Assembly: GCA_045642225.1 (NCBI GenBank)
Contig: JAZUIN010000107.1
Coordinates: forward strand, 1 to 64,000
DNA from: RUG191 sp045642225
GTDB lineage: Bacteria > Bacillota > Clostridia > Lachnospirales > Lachnospiraceae
Length of the DNA stretch: 64,000 nucleotides
Direction of reading: 5' to 3'
Shown here: positions 42,719 through 52,709 of the stretch, in pieces
Position numbering within the stretch: position 1 is the stretch's first letter
Layout: the number at the start of each line of letters is the position of its first letter
Position numbers and translations under genes: made by a program
Notes under the pieces: model-generated
What the model was told of the DNA's origin: nothing
The model's input: only the letters and a program-made list of their open reading frames with translations
The model's database searches: none

Positions 42719-44809
42719 ATGAGTGAGGTAACAGAGATTTTTTCGTCAATGGTATTTGATGACGCGACAATGGAAGCAGTACTTCCAAAGCAAACATATA
42801 AAGCATTACAAGGAACAATTAAAGATGGTGATCCATTAGACCCATCCGTTGCAAACGTTGTAGCAGCAGCTATGAAGGACTGGGCTTTACAAAAGGGTGC
42901 AACACATTATACACACTGGTTCCAACCAATGACAGGTGTTACAGCAGAGAAGCATGATAGCTTTATTTCACCAAAAGATGGTGGCAAGGTTATTATGGAA
43001 TTTAGTGGTAAAGAGTTAGTTCAAGGTGAGCCAGATGCTTCTTCCTTCCCTAATGGTGGTATTAGAGCAACATTTGAGGCAAGAGGTTATACAGCTTGGG
43101 ATGCAACAAGTTATGCATTTATCAAAGAAGGAGTTCTTTGTATTCCAACAGTATTCTGTGCATATGGTGGTGAGGCTCTTGACCAAAAGACAGCTTTACT
43201 TAGATCGATGGAAGCAATCAATACACAAGCACAAAGAATTCTTAAATTGTTTGGTAAAGAGGTTGGTTCAATTAGAACAACAGTAGGACCTGAACAAGAA
43301 TATTTCTTAGTAGATAAAGATTTATATGATCAAAGAAAAGACTTAATTTATACAGGACGTACACTTCTCGGTGCAAAAGCCCCTAAGGGACAGGAATTAG
43401 ATGATCACTATTTTGGTGTAATTAAGCCTCGTGTACTTGCATATATGAAGGAGTTAAATGAAGAACTTTGGAAATTAGGTATCTTAGCTAAGACAGAGCA
43501 TAATGAAGTTGCTCCTTCTCAGCATGAAATGGCTCCTATTTTTACAACAACTAATTTGGCTACAGATCATAACCAATTAACAATGGAGCTTATGAAGAAG
43601 GTTGCTAGTAGACATAATCTTGTATGTCTATTACATGAGAAACCATTCGCAGGCGTTAACGGAAGTGGTAAGCATAATAACTGGTCTATTTCTACAGATG
43701 CAGGAGAGAACTTGCTTGAGCCAGGCGAGACACCAGCAGAAAATGCTCAATTCTTATTGTTCTTAAGTGCTGTAATCAAGGCTGTAGATGAGTATCAAGA
43801 TTTGTTAAGAATTTCTATTGCTTCATCAGGTAATGACCATAGATTAGGAGCAAATGAAGCTCCTCCTGCAATCGTATCAATGTTTGTTGGTTCTGATTTA
43901 GAAGAAGTACTTAAGGCTATTGAATACGATCAAGAAGTAGAACAAAAGAATAAGAAGGAGCTTAAGGTTGGTGTTGATACATTACCAAAGCTTCCACAGG
44001 ATACAACAGATAGAAATAGAACTTCACCATTTGCATTTACAGGTAATAAGTTCGAATTCAGAATGCTTGGTTCAAATTCTTCTATCTCATGTACAAATAC
44101 AGTTCTTAATACTGCAGTTGCAGAAGAACTTAAGAAGTTTGCAGATGAATTAGAAAAGGCTAGTGATTTCGAAGAAGCTTTACATGCTTTGATTAAGAAG
44201 ACAATCAAAGAACATAAGAGAATCATCTTCAATGGAGATGGATATGACGATTCTTGGGTAGAAGAAGCTACAAAGAGAGGCTTGTTAAATCTTAAGTCTA
44301 CTCCAGATGCATTAGCACACTTGTTAGATAAAAAGAATATTACATTATTTAAGAATCACAGAGTATACTCAGAGGTTGAGCTTGAAGCTAGATTCGAAGT
44401 TCTTAATGAAATGTATGCTAAGCAAATTAACATTGAAGCACTTACAATGCTTGATATGGTTAAGAAGGATGTATTGCCAGTAGCAAGTGCATATTCTGAA
44501 GAACTTGCATTAGCAGCTTCTAATAAGATTGCATTATGTGAGGAAATGGATTGCACTTACGAGAAGGAAACAGTTAAGAAGTTATGTGATTTGATTTCTG
44601 CAGCTCATAAGGCAGTTAAGAAGTTAGAAAAAGACTTACATGCAGCAGAAGATATCGAAGAGATTGATAAGTTAGCAAAGTATTACCAATCAACAATTCT
44701 TGCTGATATGAACGAACTAAGAATTGCAGTAGATGGTATGGAAGTAATGGTTGATGCAAGTGTTTGGCCATATCCTTCATACGGTGAATTGTTATTCGGC
44801 GTACGATAA
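42719..44809 (+). CDS. glnN: Glutamine synthetase type III
   Basis: A 696-residue GSIII enzyme, the large dodecameric class of Bacteroides and Clostridia. Markers are THYTHWFQPMTGVTAEKHDSF near residue 61, NGGIRATFEARGYTAWD near 111, TVGPEQEYFLVD near 189, KTEHNEVAPSQHEMAP near 259, and GVNGSGKHNNWSIST near 314. It is a second route to glutamine besides the type I enzyme at 31236. AGGAGG precedes the start. It likely forms an operon with asnB, gltB and gltD, all codirectional with gaps of about 25-35 bp. Confidence 0.96.
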   Translation: MSEVTEIFSSMVFDDATMEAVLPKQTYKALQGTIKDGDPLDPSVANVVAAAMKDWALQKGATHYTHWFQPMTGVTAEKHDSFISPKDGGKVIMEFSGKELVQGEPDASSFPNGGIRATFEARGYTAWDATSYAFIKEGVLCIPTVFCAYGGEALDQKTALLRSMEAINTQAQRILKLFGKEVGSIRTTVGPEQEYFLVDKDLYDQRKDLIYTGRTLLGAKAPKGQELDDHYFGVIKPRVLAYMKELNEELWKLGILAKTEHNEVAPSQHEMAPIFTTTNLATDHNQLTMELMKKVASRHNLVCLLHEKPFAGVNGSGKHNNWSISTDAGENLLEPGETPAENAQFLLFLSAVIKAVDEYQDLLRISIASSGNDHRLGANEAPPAIVSMFVGSDLEEVLKAIEYDQEVEQKNKKELKVGVDTLPKLPQDTTDRNRTSPFAFTGNKFEFRMLGSNSSISCTNTVLNTAVAEELKKFADELEKASDFEEALHALIKKTIKEHKRIIFNGDGYDDSWVEEATKRGLLNLKSTPDALAHLLDKKNITLFKNHRVYSEVELEARFEVLNEMYAKQINIEALTMLDMVKKDVLPVASAYSEELALAASNKIALCEEMDCTYEKETVKKLCDLISAAHKAVKKLEKDLHAAEDIEEIDKLAKYYQSTILADMNELRIAVDGMEVMVDASVWPYPSYGELLFGVR

Positions 44810-44833
44810 AAAACTAGAAAAGAGGGAAATGTT

Positions 44834-46414
44834 ATGTGCTCTATTATGGGTTACTGTGGCACACACCTTTCAAAAGAAGAGTTTGTTAAAGGAAACAAAG
44901 AAACTATAACAAGAGGACCAGATATGACTCGGGTAGTAGAACTACCCGAGGCTTTCTTGGGGTTTAACAGACTTTCGATTATGGGACTTACTGAAAGTGG
45001 TATGCAACCGTTTTCGTTAGATGAAGATTATGTAGTGTGTAACGGTGAAATATATGGATTTAGACCCCTTAAGGAGGAATTGATTCGTAAGGGATATACA
45101 TTTCAGTCAGATAGCGATTGCGAAATATTGCTACCTCTATATAGAGAGTATGGCGTAGAAATGTTTAAGATGCTTGATGCAGAATATGCATGCATTATAT
45201 ATGATAGCAAAAAGAAAAGCTTTGTTGCGGCAAGAGATCCTATTGGAATTAGACCAATGTATTATGGTTATGATTCTCATGGTGGAATACTTTTCGCAAG
45301 TGAACCTAAAAACATCGTTAAGCTTTGCGACGAGATAAAGCCATTTCCACCTGGACACTATTATGTGGATGGAGAATTCGTTTGCTATAGAGATGTAAGT
45401 AAAGCAGCTACGAAATGTCAAGATGATGTAGAAACAGCTTGTAAGAATATTAGAGAAAAGTTAGTTGCAGGTATTGAGAAGAGATTAGACGCAGACGCAC
45501 CAGTTGGATTTTTGTTGTCTGGTGGTTTGGATTCATCACTTGTATGCGCGATTGCGGCGAAATCAAGTGACAAACCAATTAAAACATTTGCAATAGGAAT
45601 GGAAAGCGATGCCATTGATTTGAAATATGCAGCAGAAGTTGCTGAGTACATTGGCTCAGAGCATACAGAAGTAATTATTACTAGAGATGATGTAATTTCA
45701 GCGTTGCCAGATGTAGTTAAATTACTTGGTACATATGACATTACAACAATCAGAGCTTCTATTGGAATGTATTTAGTTTGTAAATATATTCATGAAAATA
45801 CAGATGTAAGAGTTCTATTAACAGGTGAAATTTCGGATGAATTATTTGGTTATAAATATACAGATTTTGCACCAAGTCCAGAAGAATTTCAAAAGGAAGC
45901 AGCTAAGAGAATTCATGAACTTCATATGTACGATGTTTTGCGTGCAGACAGATGTATTAGCGTTAATTCGCTAGAAGCAAGAGTACCATTTGGTGATCTT
46001 GATTTTGTAGAATATGTTATGAATCTTGATCCTAAGATTAAAATGAATGTGTATAACAAGGGTAAGTATTTATTACGACATGCCTTTGAAGGCGATTATT
46101 TGCCAGAGGATATTTTGATGCGTGAAAAGGCAGCTTTTTCAGATGCTGTAGGACATTCAATGGTTGATGACCTTAAGGAATACGCAGAAGAAAAATATTC
46201 AGATGAAGATTTTGAAAAGGGAATAAGTAAATATACATTTGCAAAACCATTTACAAAAGAATCGTTAATGTATAGAGATTTATTCGAAAATGATTACAAA
46301 GGTCAAGCAGAAATGATTGTTGATTTCTGGATGCCTAATAAAGAATGGGAAGGATGTAATGTAAATGATCCTTCAGCTAGAGTGTTATCTAACTACGGTG
46401 CAAGTGGTGAGTAA
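44834..46414 (+). CDS. asnB: Asparagine synthase (glutamine-hydrolysing)
   Basis: A 526-residue protein. The class II amidotransferase domain starts with the nucleophile Cys2 (MCSIMGYCG) and shows FNRLSIMGL and YVVCNGEIYGF. The synthetase domain has the PP-loop LLSGGLDSSLVCA near 231 and LTGEISDELFGYKY near 335. It makes asparagine from aspartate and glutamine. The position between glnN and gltB fits disposal and redistribution of newly made glutamine. Confidence 0.95.
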   Translation: MCSIMGYCGTHLSKEEFVKGNKETITRGPDMTRVVELPEAFLGFNRLSIMGLTESGMQPFSLDEDYVVCNGEIYGFRPLKEELIRKGYTFQSDSDCEILLPLYREYGVEMFKMLDAEYACIIYDSKKKSFVAARDPIGIRPMYYGYDSHGGILFASEPKNIVKLCDEIKPFPPGHYYVDGEFVCYRDVSKAATKCQDDVETACKNIREKLVAGIEKRLDADAPVGFLLSGGLDSSLVCAIAAKSSDKPIKTFAIGMESDAIDLKYAAEVAEYIGSEHTEVIITRDDVISALPDVVKLLGTYDITTIRASIGMYLVCKYIHENTDVRVLLTGEISDELFGYKYTDFAPSPEEFQKEAAKRIHELHMYDVLRADRCISVNSLEARVPFGDLDFVEYVMNLDPKIKMNVYNKGKYLLRHAFEGDYLPEDILMREKAAFSDAVGHSMVDDLKEYAEEKYSDEDFEKGISKYTFAKPFTKESLMYRDLFENDYKGQAEMIVDFWMPNKEWEGCNVNDPSARVLSNYGASGE

Positions 46415-46446
46415 CACATTTTAAAAAGAAAAATGAGGTAATAAAC

Positions 46447-49400
46447 ATGAAAGGTAATGTAAAAACTTTATATGACAAGAGATTTGAACATGATGCATGT
46501 GGTGTTGGAGCAGTTGTAAGTATAGAGGGTAAAGCAAGTCATGATATAGTTAGTGACGCTTTATCAATAGTTGAAAAACTTGAACATAGAGCTGGTAAAG
46601 ACGCTGCAGGAGAAACAGGAGATGGTGTAGGTATTCAATTACAAGTGTCTCATGATTTCTTTAAGAAGGTTGTTGAAGATCTTCCAGATAAGGGTGACTA
46701 TGGTGTGGGAATGTTTTTCTTCCCATCAAATAAGTTAAAAGCCCGTCAAGCAAAGAAAATGTTTGAAATTATCTGTGAGAAGGAAGGCGTTGAATTTATA
46801 ACTTGGAGAGATGTTCCAACTCAAGAGAAAATTCTTGGTGAAACAGCTCGAAATGCTATGCCATATATCGCACAGTGTTTCGTAAAAAGACCTGAAAAGG
46901 TAAGCGCAGGTATTGAATTTGATAGAAAGCTTTATGTTGTAAGAAGAGAATTCGAACAATCTAATGAAGATACATATGTATGTTCATTTTCATCTAGAAC
47001 GATAGTATATAAAGGAATGTTTTTGGTTGGACAGCTTCGTAGATTCTATGATGACCTTCAATCAAAATCATATAAGAGTGCAATCGCAATGGTACACTCT
47101 AGATTCTCAACTAATACATTTCCAAGTTGGGAAAGAGCACATCCTAACCGCTTGATATTACATAATGGTGAGATTAATACAATTCGTGGAAATGCTGATC
47201 GTATGCTTTCTCGTGAAGAAACTATGCAGTCAACAATTATGCATGAAGATATGGATAAGGTATTACCAGTAATTAACGGTGAAGGTTCTGACTCTGCAAT
47301 GCTTGATAATACATTGGAATTTCTTGTAATGAATGGTATTCCACTCCCACTTGCAGTAATGATGTGTATTCCTGAACCATGGAAAAATGATCCATTAATT
47401 TCTCGTAATAAGAGAGATATGTATAGATATTATGCAACAATGATGGAGCCTTGGGATGGACCAGCAGCAATTCTATTTTCTGATGGCGATTATATGGGTG
47501 CAGTACTTGATAGAAATGGTCTTCGCCCAGCAAGATATTATGTAACTAAGGATAAGAAATTAATCTTAAGTTCAGAGGTTGGTGTACTTGATATACCAGC
47601 TAGCAACATTGAGAAAAAGTCACGTCTTATGCCAGGTAAAATGTTACTTGTTGATACTAAGGCAGGTCGCATTGTGCCAGACGAAGAAGTGAAGGAAAGT
47701 TATGCAGCAGCACAACCTTATGGTGAGTGGTTAGATTCTGGACTTGTGTCATTGACAGATTTACCTATACCTAATAAGAAGGTAGATCAATATGACCAAG
47801 CAACTAGAAATAAATTATATAAAGCTTTTGGTTATTCTTATGAAGATATTAACGAAGCAATTCTTACTATGGCACAAAATGGTAGTGAGAAAATTGAATC
47901 AATGGGAATAGATACTCCTCTAGCTGTACTATCAGAGAAGCATCAGCCATTATTTAACTACTTTAAGCAGTTATTTGCACAGGTTACTAATCCACCTATC
48001 GATTCTCTAAGGGAAGAAATTGTAACAGATACAACAGTTTATGTTGGTTCTGATGGTAATTTACTTGAGGAGAAGGCAGAGAACTGTCGAGTACTTGAAA
48101 TTAATAATCCTATTCTTACATCAGTAGATTTGCTTAAGATTAAGAATATGAATAAGCCTGGCTTTAAAGTAGAAGTAGTTTCTATTTTGTACTATAAGAA
48201 TACTTCTCTTGAAAAGGCTGTAGAAAGATTATTTGTTGATTGTGATAGAGCATATGCAGGCGGTGCTAATATTATTATCTTAAGTGATAGAGGTGTTGAT
48301 GAGAACCATCTTGCAATTCCTTCATTACTTGCAGTTTCAGCTATTGAACAACATTTGGTTCGTACAAAGAAAAGAACTGCAGTATCAATTATCTTGGAAA
48401 GTGCAGAGCCTCGTGAAGTACATCATTTTGCAACATTACTCGGATATGGTGCAAGAGCAATTAACCCATATCTTGCACAAGAGGCAATTGCAGAGTTGAT
48501 TGATGATGGAAGACTTGATAAGGATTATCATACAGCAATAAGAGATTACAATAATGCAGTTATTCATGGTATTACTAAGATTGCTGCAAAGATGGGTATT
48601 TCATGTATCCAATCATATCAATCTGCTCAAATTTTTGAAGCGGTTGGTATTTGTAAAAGTGTAATTGATAGATATTTCACAAATACTGTTTCACCAGTTG
48701 AAGGTATAGGCATGCAAGAAATTGGTGAAGGTGTTGAGTTTAGACATAATAAAGCTTTCGATCCATTAGGATTAGGAGTAGATGAGACATTAGATAGTGT
48801 AGGTTCTCATAAGCTTCGTTCTGGTAAGAATGGCGAAGATCATATGTATAATCCTAAGACAATAGTTGCATTACGAGAAGCAACTTGGTCTGGTTCGTAT
48901 GATAAGTTTAAAGAATATACAGCTATGGTTGATGATGAAAGTAAGCCACATACATTACGAGGTCTTCTTGATTTCGTATGGGATGAAAATGGTGGAGTTC
49001 CATTAGAGGAAGTTGAACCAGCATCAGAAATCGTTAAGAGATTTAAAACAGGTGCTATGAGTTATGGTTCAATATCTGAAGAAGCTCATCAGACAATGGC
49101 TATTGCTATGAATAGATTAGGTGGTAAATCTAATTCTGGTGAAGGTGGTGAAAGACCTGATAGATTTAATTCAGAAAGATGTAGTGCAATTAAGCAGGTA
49201 GCATCTGGTCGTTTCGGTGTAACATCAGCTTATTTGTGTAGCGCCAAAGAAATTCAGATTAAAATGGCACAGGGTGCTAAGCCTGGTGAAGGTGGACATT
49301 TGCCAGGAATGAAGGTATATCCTTGGATCGCTAAGACAAGATGTTCGACTCCAGGTGTAACATTAATTTCGCCTCCACCTCATCATGATATTTACTCTAT

Positions 49401-50952
49401 TGAGGATTTGGCACAACTTATTTATGACCTTAAAAATGCAAATAGAGACGCAAGAATTTCTGTTAAGTTAGTATCAGAAGCAGGCGTAGGAACAATTGCA
49501 GCAGGTGTTGCTAAAGCAGGTGCTCAGGTTGTACTTATTTCTGGATATGATGGTGGTACAGGAGCAGCTCCAAAGAGCTCAATTCACAATGCAGGTCTTC
49601 CTTGGGAGGTTGGACTTGCAGAAACACATCAGACACTTATCAAAAATGGTTTGAGAAGTCGTGTTCGTATTGAAACAGACGGTAAATTAATGAGTGGTAG
49701 AGATGTTGCTATTGCTTGTATTTTGGGTGCAGAAGAATTTGGATTTGCAACAGCTCCACTTGTAACAATGGGATGCGTAATGATGAGAGTTTGTAACTTG
49801 GATACATGTCCAGTTGGTGTTGCAACTCAAAATCCTGAGCTTCGTAAGAGATTCCAAGGTAAGCCTGAGTATGTAATGAACTTCATGTTGTTTATGGCAG
49901 AAGAGTTGCGTGAAATAATGGCTAAGCTAGGTGTTAGAACTATTGATGAATTAGTAGGACGTACAGATTTAATTAAGCCTAGAGATAACAGAGTTACAAA
50001 GAGAGCTGAAGAAATAGATCTAAGAAGTTTAATTGGAGAATCTTCAAAGATTCACTTTGAGGAAAAGGATAAGTTTAATTTTGAGCTAGAGAAGACATTA
50101 GATGAAAGCAAGCTATTGCCAGAGTTTATGCCTTACATTTCTCAGAACGAAGCTTACTCAACTTCAGTAGAGGTATCAAGTACAAACCGTACATTTGGTA
50201 CAATTCTAGGTTCAGTAATTACGAAAGAGCTTGGTAATGAAGTTCTCGAAGATACATATGTTGTAAATGCTAAGGGTGGTGTTGGACAATCCTTTGGTGC
50301 ATTTGTTCCAAGTGGTTTGACAATCAACTTAACTGGTGATGCTAATGACTATTTTGGTAAAGGTTTATCAGGTGGTAAGCTTACAGTTAAGCCAGAAGAA
50401 GAAGCTACTTTTGATGCAAGAGAAAACATCATTATTGGTAACGTTGCATTATATGGTGCGACAAGTGGTAGTGCGTATATCAATGGTGTTGCAGGAGAAA
50501 GATTCTGTGTACGTAACTCAGGTGCAGTTGCAGTAGCAGAAGGCTGTGGCAATCATGGATGTGAATATATGACAGGTGGTAAGGTAGTAATTCTTGGACG
50601 AGTAGGCAATAACTTTGCTGCTGGTATGAGTGGCGGAGTGGCTTATGTTCTTGACGAGAATCATGATTTATACTTAAGCCTTAATAAGCAAATGGTTACA
50701 ATGTCTCAGGTGACAAATACAGGAGATATTGAAGATCTAAAGACAATGATAAGTAATCATGTTAAAGAAACTGGTTCTGAATTTGGTAAGAAAGTACTAG
50801 ATAATTTTGACGAATATTTACCAATGTTCAAGAAAATCATTTCAACAGATTATGAAAACATTACTCAGTCAATCGGTAAGCTTGTAGAAAAAGGTGTAGA
50901 TTACGAGCAAGCTAAGTTAGAAGTATTTAACCAAATGCAGAAGTTAGGTTAG
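46447..50952 (+). CDS. gltB: Glutamate synthase, large subunit
   Basis: A 1501-residue enzyme that uses glutamine and 2-oxoglutarate to make two glutamates. The N-terminal nucleophile Cys18 is in EHDACGVGAV after a short propeptide. The FMN/synthase region has FKTGAMSYGSISEEAHQTMA near 867 and LISGYDGGTGAAPKSS near 1030. The 3Fe-4S cysteines lie in CVMMRVCNLDTCPVGVATQNP, and the C-terminal GXGXG helix domain is complete. Length is normal. Its stop is immediately followed by the gltD ribosome site. Confidence 0.97.
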   Translation: MKGNVKTLYDKRFEHDACGVGAVVSIEGKASHDIVSDALSIVEKLEHRAGKDAAGETGDGVGIQLQVSHDFFKKVVEDLPDKGDYGVGMFFFPSNKLKARQAKKMFEIICEKEGVEFITWRDVPTQEKILGETARNAMPYIAQCFVKRPEKVSAGIEFDRKLYVVRREFEQSNEDTYVCSFSSRTIVYKGMFLVGQLRRFYDDLQSKSYKSAIAMVHSRFSTNTFPSWERAHPNRLILHNGEINTIRGNADRMLSREETMQSTIMHEDMDKVLPVINGEGSDSAMLDNTLEFLVMNGIPLPLAVMMCIPEPWKNDPLISRNKRDMYRYYATMMEPWDGPAAILFSDGDYMGAVLDRNGLRPARYYVTKDKKLILSSEVGVLDIPASNIEKKSRLMPGKMLLVDTKAGRIVPDEEVKESYAAAQPYGEWLDSGLVSLTDLPIPNKKVDQYDQATRNKLYKAFGYSYEDINEAILTMAQNGSEKIESMGIDTPLAVLSEKHQPLFNYFKQLFAQVTNPPIDSLREEIVTDTTVYVGSDGNLLEEKAENCRVLEINNPILTSVDLLKIKNMNKPGFKVEVVSILYYKNTSLEKAVERLFVDCDRAYAGGANIIILSDRGVDENHLAIPSLLAVSAIEQHLVRTKKRTAVSIILESAEPREVHHFATLLGYGARAINPYLAQEAIAELIDDGRLDKDYHTAIRDYNNAVIHGITKIAAKMGISCIQSYQSAQIFEAVGICKSVIDRYFTNTVSPVEGIGMQEIGEGVEFRHNKAFDPLGLGVDETLDSVGSHKLRSGKNGEDHMYNPKTIVALREATWSGSYDKFKEYTAMVDDESKPHTLRGLLDFVWDENGGVPLEEVEPASEIVKRFKTGAMSYGSISEEAHQTMAIAMNRLGGKSNSGEGGERPDRFNSERCSAIKQVASGRFGVTSAYLCSAKEIQIKMAQGAKPGEGGHLPGMKVYPWIAKTRCSTPGVTLISPPPHHDIYSIEDLAQLIYDLKNANRDARISVKLVSEAGVGTIAAGVAKAGAQVVLISGYDGGTGAAPKSSIHNAGLPWEVGLAETHQTLIKNGLRSRVRIETDGKLMSGRDVAIACILGAEEFGFATAPLVTMGCVMMRVCNLDTCPVGVATQNPELRKRFQGKPEYVMNFMLFMAEELREIMAKLGVRTIDELVGRTDLIKPRDNRVTKRAEEIDLRSLIGESSKIHFEEKDKFNFELEKTLDESKLLPEFMPYISQNEAYSTSVEVSSTNRTFGTILGSVITKELGNEVLEDTYVVNAKGGVGQSFGAFVPSGLTINLTGDANDYFGKGLSGGKLTVKPEEEATFDARENIIIGNVALYGATSGSAYINGVAGERFCVRNSGAVAVAEGCGNHGCEYMTGGKVVILGRVGNNFAAGMSGGVAYVLDENHDLYLSLNKQMVTMSQVTNTGDIEDLKTMISNHVKETGSEFGKKVLDNFDEYLPMFKKIISTDYENITQSIGKLVEKGVDYEQAKLEVFNQMQKLG

Positions 50953-50983
50953 GAGGATAGATATGGGATAGCCATCAGGATTT

Positions 50984-52441
50984 ATGGAATATGAACGTAC
51001 TGTTAATCCATTCAGAGACGTTTCAGAGAGAATAAAAGATTTTGAAGAATTACATCCACTACTCCCAGAGGAGGAGCGACGTAAACAAGCAGCAAGATGT
51101 ATGAATTGTGGAGTTCCATTTTGCCAATCAGGAGAAAACTTTGGAGGAATGTTTAGTGGATGTCCACTTCATAATTTAATACCAGAGTGGAATGATGCAA
51201 TTTATAATGGAAATATGGAGGTAGCACTTTCAAGACTACTTAAGACTAATAGTTTTCCAGAGTTTACAGGTAGAGTTTGTCCTGCACTTTGCGAGGCGGC
51301 TTGTACCTGTGGTATGAATGGAGATTCTGTTACAGTCAATAATAACGAACTTGCAATCATTGAAAATGGTTTTGAAAAAGGCTTGGTAAAGCCTGTAGAA
51401 ATTAAAGAAAGAAGTGGCAAGAAGGTTGCAGTTATTGGTAGTGGTCCTTCGGGATTATCTACTGCAGATGTTTTAAATAAAAGATATCATAGTGTAACTG
51501 TATTTGAGCGTGAAGATGCACCCGGCGGACTTCTAATGTATGGAATACCTAACATGAAGTTAGACAAGAAAGTAATTGAGCGTCGTGTAAATCTTATGAA
51601 AGAAGAAGGCGTTGAATTTAGATGCAATACAAATGTTGGTGTAGATGTTACATACAAAGAATTAGAGAAAGAATTTGACGCAATAGTAATTTGTACTGGT
51701 TCAAAACGTGCAAGAGATATTACACCACCAGGACGTGATGCTAAGGGCGTTTATTTTGCAGTAGATTATCTTACAAAATCTACTAAGTATGTTACAGGAA
51801 GAGATAAGAAGCTTGCAGTTTCAGCAAAGGGCAAAAACGTTGTAATTGTAGGTGGTGGAGATACTGGAAATGACTGTGTAGGAACAGCAATTAGACAAGG
51901 TGCCGTTTCAGTTACACAAATAGAAATGATGAAGTGCCCACCAACAGAGAGAACGCCAGAAAATCCTTGGCCACAATGGCCTAAGGTGCTTAAGGTTGAT
52001 TATGGTCAACAAGAAGCAATTCACGCTTTTGGTAATGATCCTAGAATATATGAATCAACTGTTAAAGAAATTAAGAAGAATAAGAAGGGCGATATTAGTT
52101 CTGTTGTAATTGTAAATGTATACTTTGAAAAAGATGAAAAAACAGGACGAATGAATCTTAAAGAAGTAGCTGGTTCTGAAAAAGAGCTAAAGTGTGATTT
52201 GCTTCTTATCGCAGCTGGATTTACTGGTTGTGAAGATTATGTCGCTAAGGCATTTGGTCTTGAGCAATCACCTAGAGGTACATTAGCAACTGCTGATTTA
52301 GCAGAGCATATGACACCTAAGAAGGGTGTATTTGCCGCAGGTGACTGTAGACGTGGTCAATCCCTTGTTGTATGGGGAATTAGAGAAGGCCGTGATTGTG
52401 CAGAGGTTGTTGATAAGTATTTAGAAAGTCTAGATGAGTAA
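50984..52441 (+). CDS. gltD: Glutamate synthase, small subunit, with interrupted N-terminus
   Basis: A 485-residue flavoprotein that passes electrons from NADPH to GltB. It has CMNCGVPFCQSG and SGCPLHNLIPEWN (iron-sulfur cysteines), CPALCEAACTCG, an FAD fold VIGSGPSGLSTADVL near residue 155, and a NADPH fold VVIVGGGDTGNDC near 285. GltD normally begins like MGKPSGFMEY. Here the best start, ATG 50963 with GGAGG 6 bp upstream, reads ATG GGA TAG CCA TCA GGA TTT ATG, so the expected Lys codon is an amber stop. Translation must restart at ATG 50984, which has only a weak CAGGA 3 bp upstream. Loss of seven residues is probably tolerated, but expression may drop. A sequencing error is possible. Confidence 0.9.
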   Translation: MEYERTVNPFRDVSERIKDFEELHPLLPEEERRKQAARCMNCGVPFCQSGENFGGMFSGCPLHNLIPEWNDAIYNGNMEVALSRLLKTNSFPEFTGRVCPALCEAACTCGMNGDSVTVNNNELAIIENGFEKGLVKPVEIKERSGKKVAVIGSGPSGLSTADVLNKRYHSVTVFEREDAPGGLLMYGIPNMKLDKKVIERRVNLMKEEGVEFRCNTNVGVDVTYKELEKEFDAIVICTGSKRARDITPPGRDAKGVYFAVDYLTKSTKYVTGRDKKLAVSAKGKNVVIVGGGDTGNDCVGTAIRQGAVSVTQIEMMKCPPTERTPENPWPQWPKVLKVDYGQQEAIHAFGNDPRIYESTVKEIKKNKKGDISSVVIVNVYFEKDEKTGRMNLKEVAGSEKELKCDLLLIAAGFTGCEDYVAKAFGLEQSPRGTLATADLAEHMTPKKGVFAAGDCRRGQSLVVWGIREGRDCAEVVDKYLESLDE

Positions 52442-52551
52442 TTAACTTCCTTTCCATTTTTTTAGGGGGGCGGAAGTCCCCTGTTAATAAACTAATACTA
52501 TATGTATCTTTAGAATCTCTCGAAAGTTACATATTTTATTACCTCATAATC

Positions 52552-52586
52552 CCCCTAGTGTGTGTTTCATGCTAGGGGTCCTTTTT
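52552..52586 (+). terminator. Terminator after the glnN-gltD operon
   Basis: CCCCTAG (52552-52558) and CTAGGGG (52572-52578) form a 7-bp GC-rich stem with a 13-nt loop, followed by TCCTTTTTA. A second hairpin, AGGGG/CCCCT near 52465-52484, lies just after the stop codon without a T-run. The rest of the 268-bp gap has no gene. Confidence 0.7.
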
Positions 52587-52709
52587 ATGTCTTAGAATAT
52601 AAGAATTGAACATTATACAATTTATGAATATAATAGAATTGAATATATTTACGAAAGGAAAAGTAACTTCAATTATCTTAAATGGATAGCTGAATTATAA
52701 GGTATATAA

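Noticed and set aside
47273..48499. Open frames of 71-86 codons on both strands inside gltB
   Set aside because: They lie within highly conserved GltB coding sequence and show no start signals.
50969..50971. TAG in gltD as a pyrrolysine or read-through codon
   Set aside because: The homologous position is Lys and lies at the third codon. No recoding signal is visible, and a point change or sequencing error is simpler.
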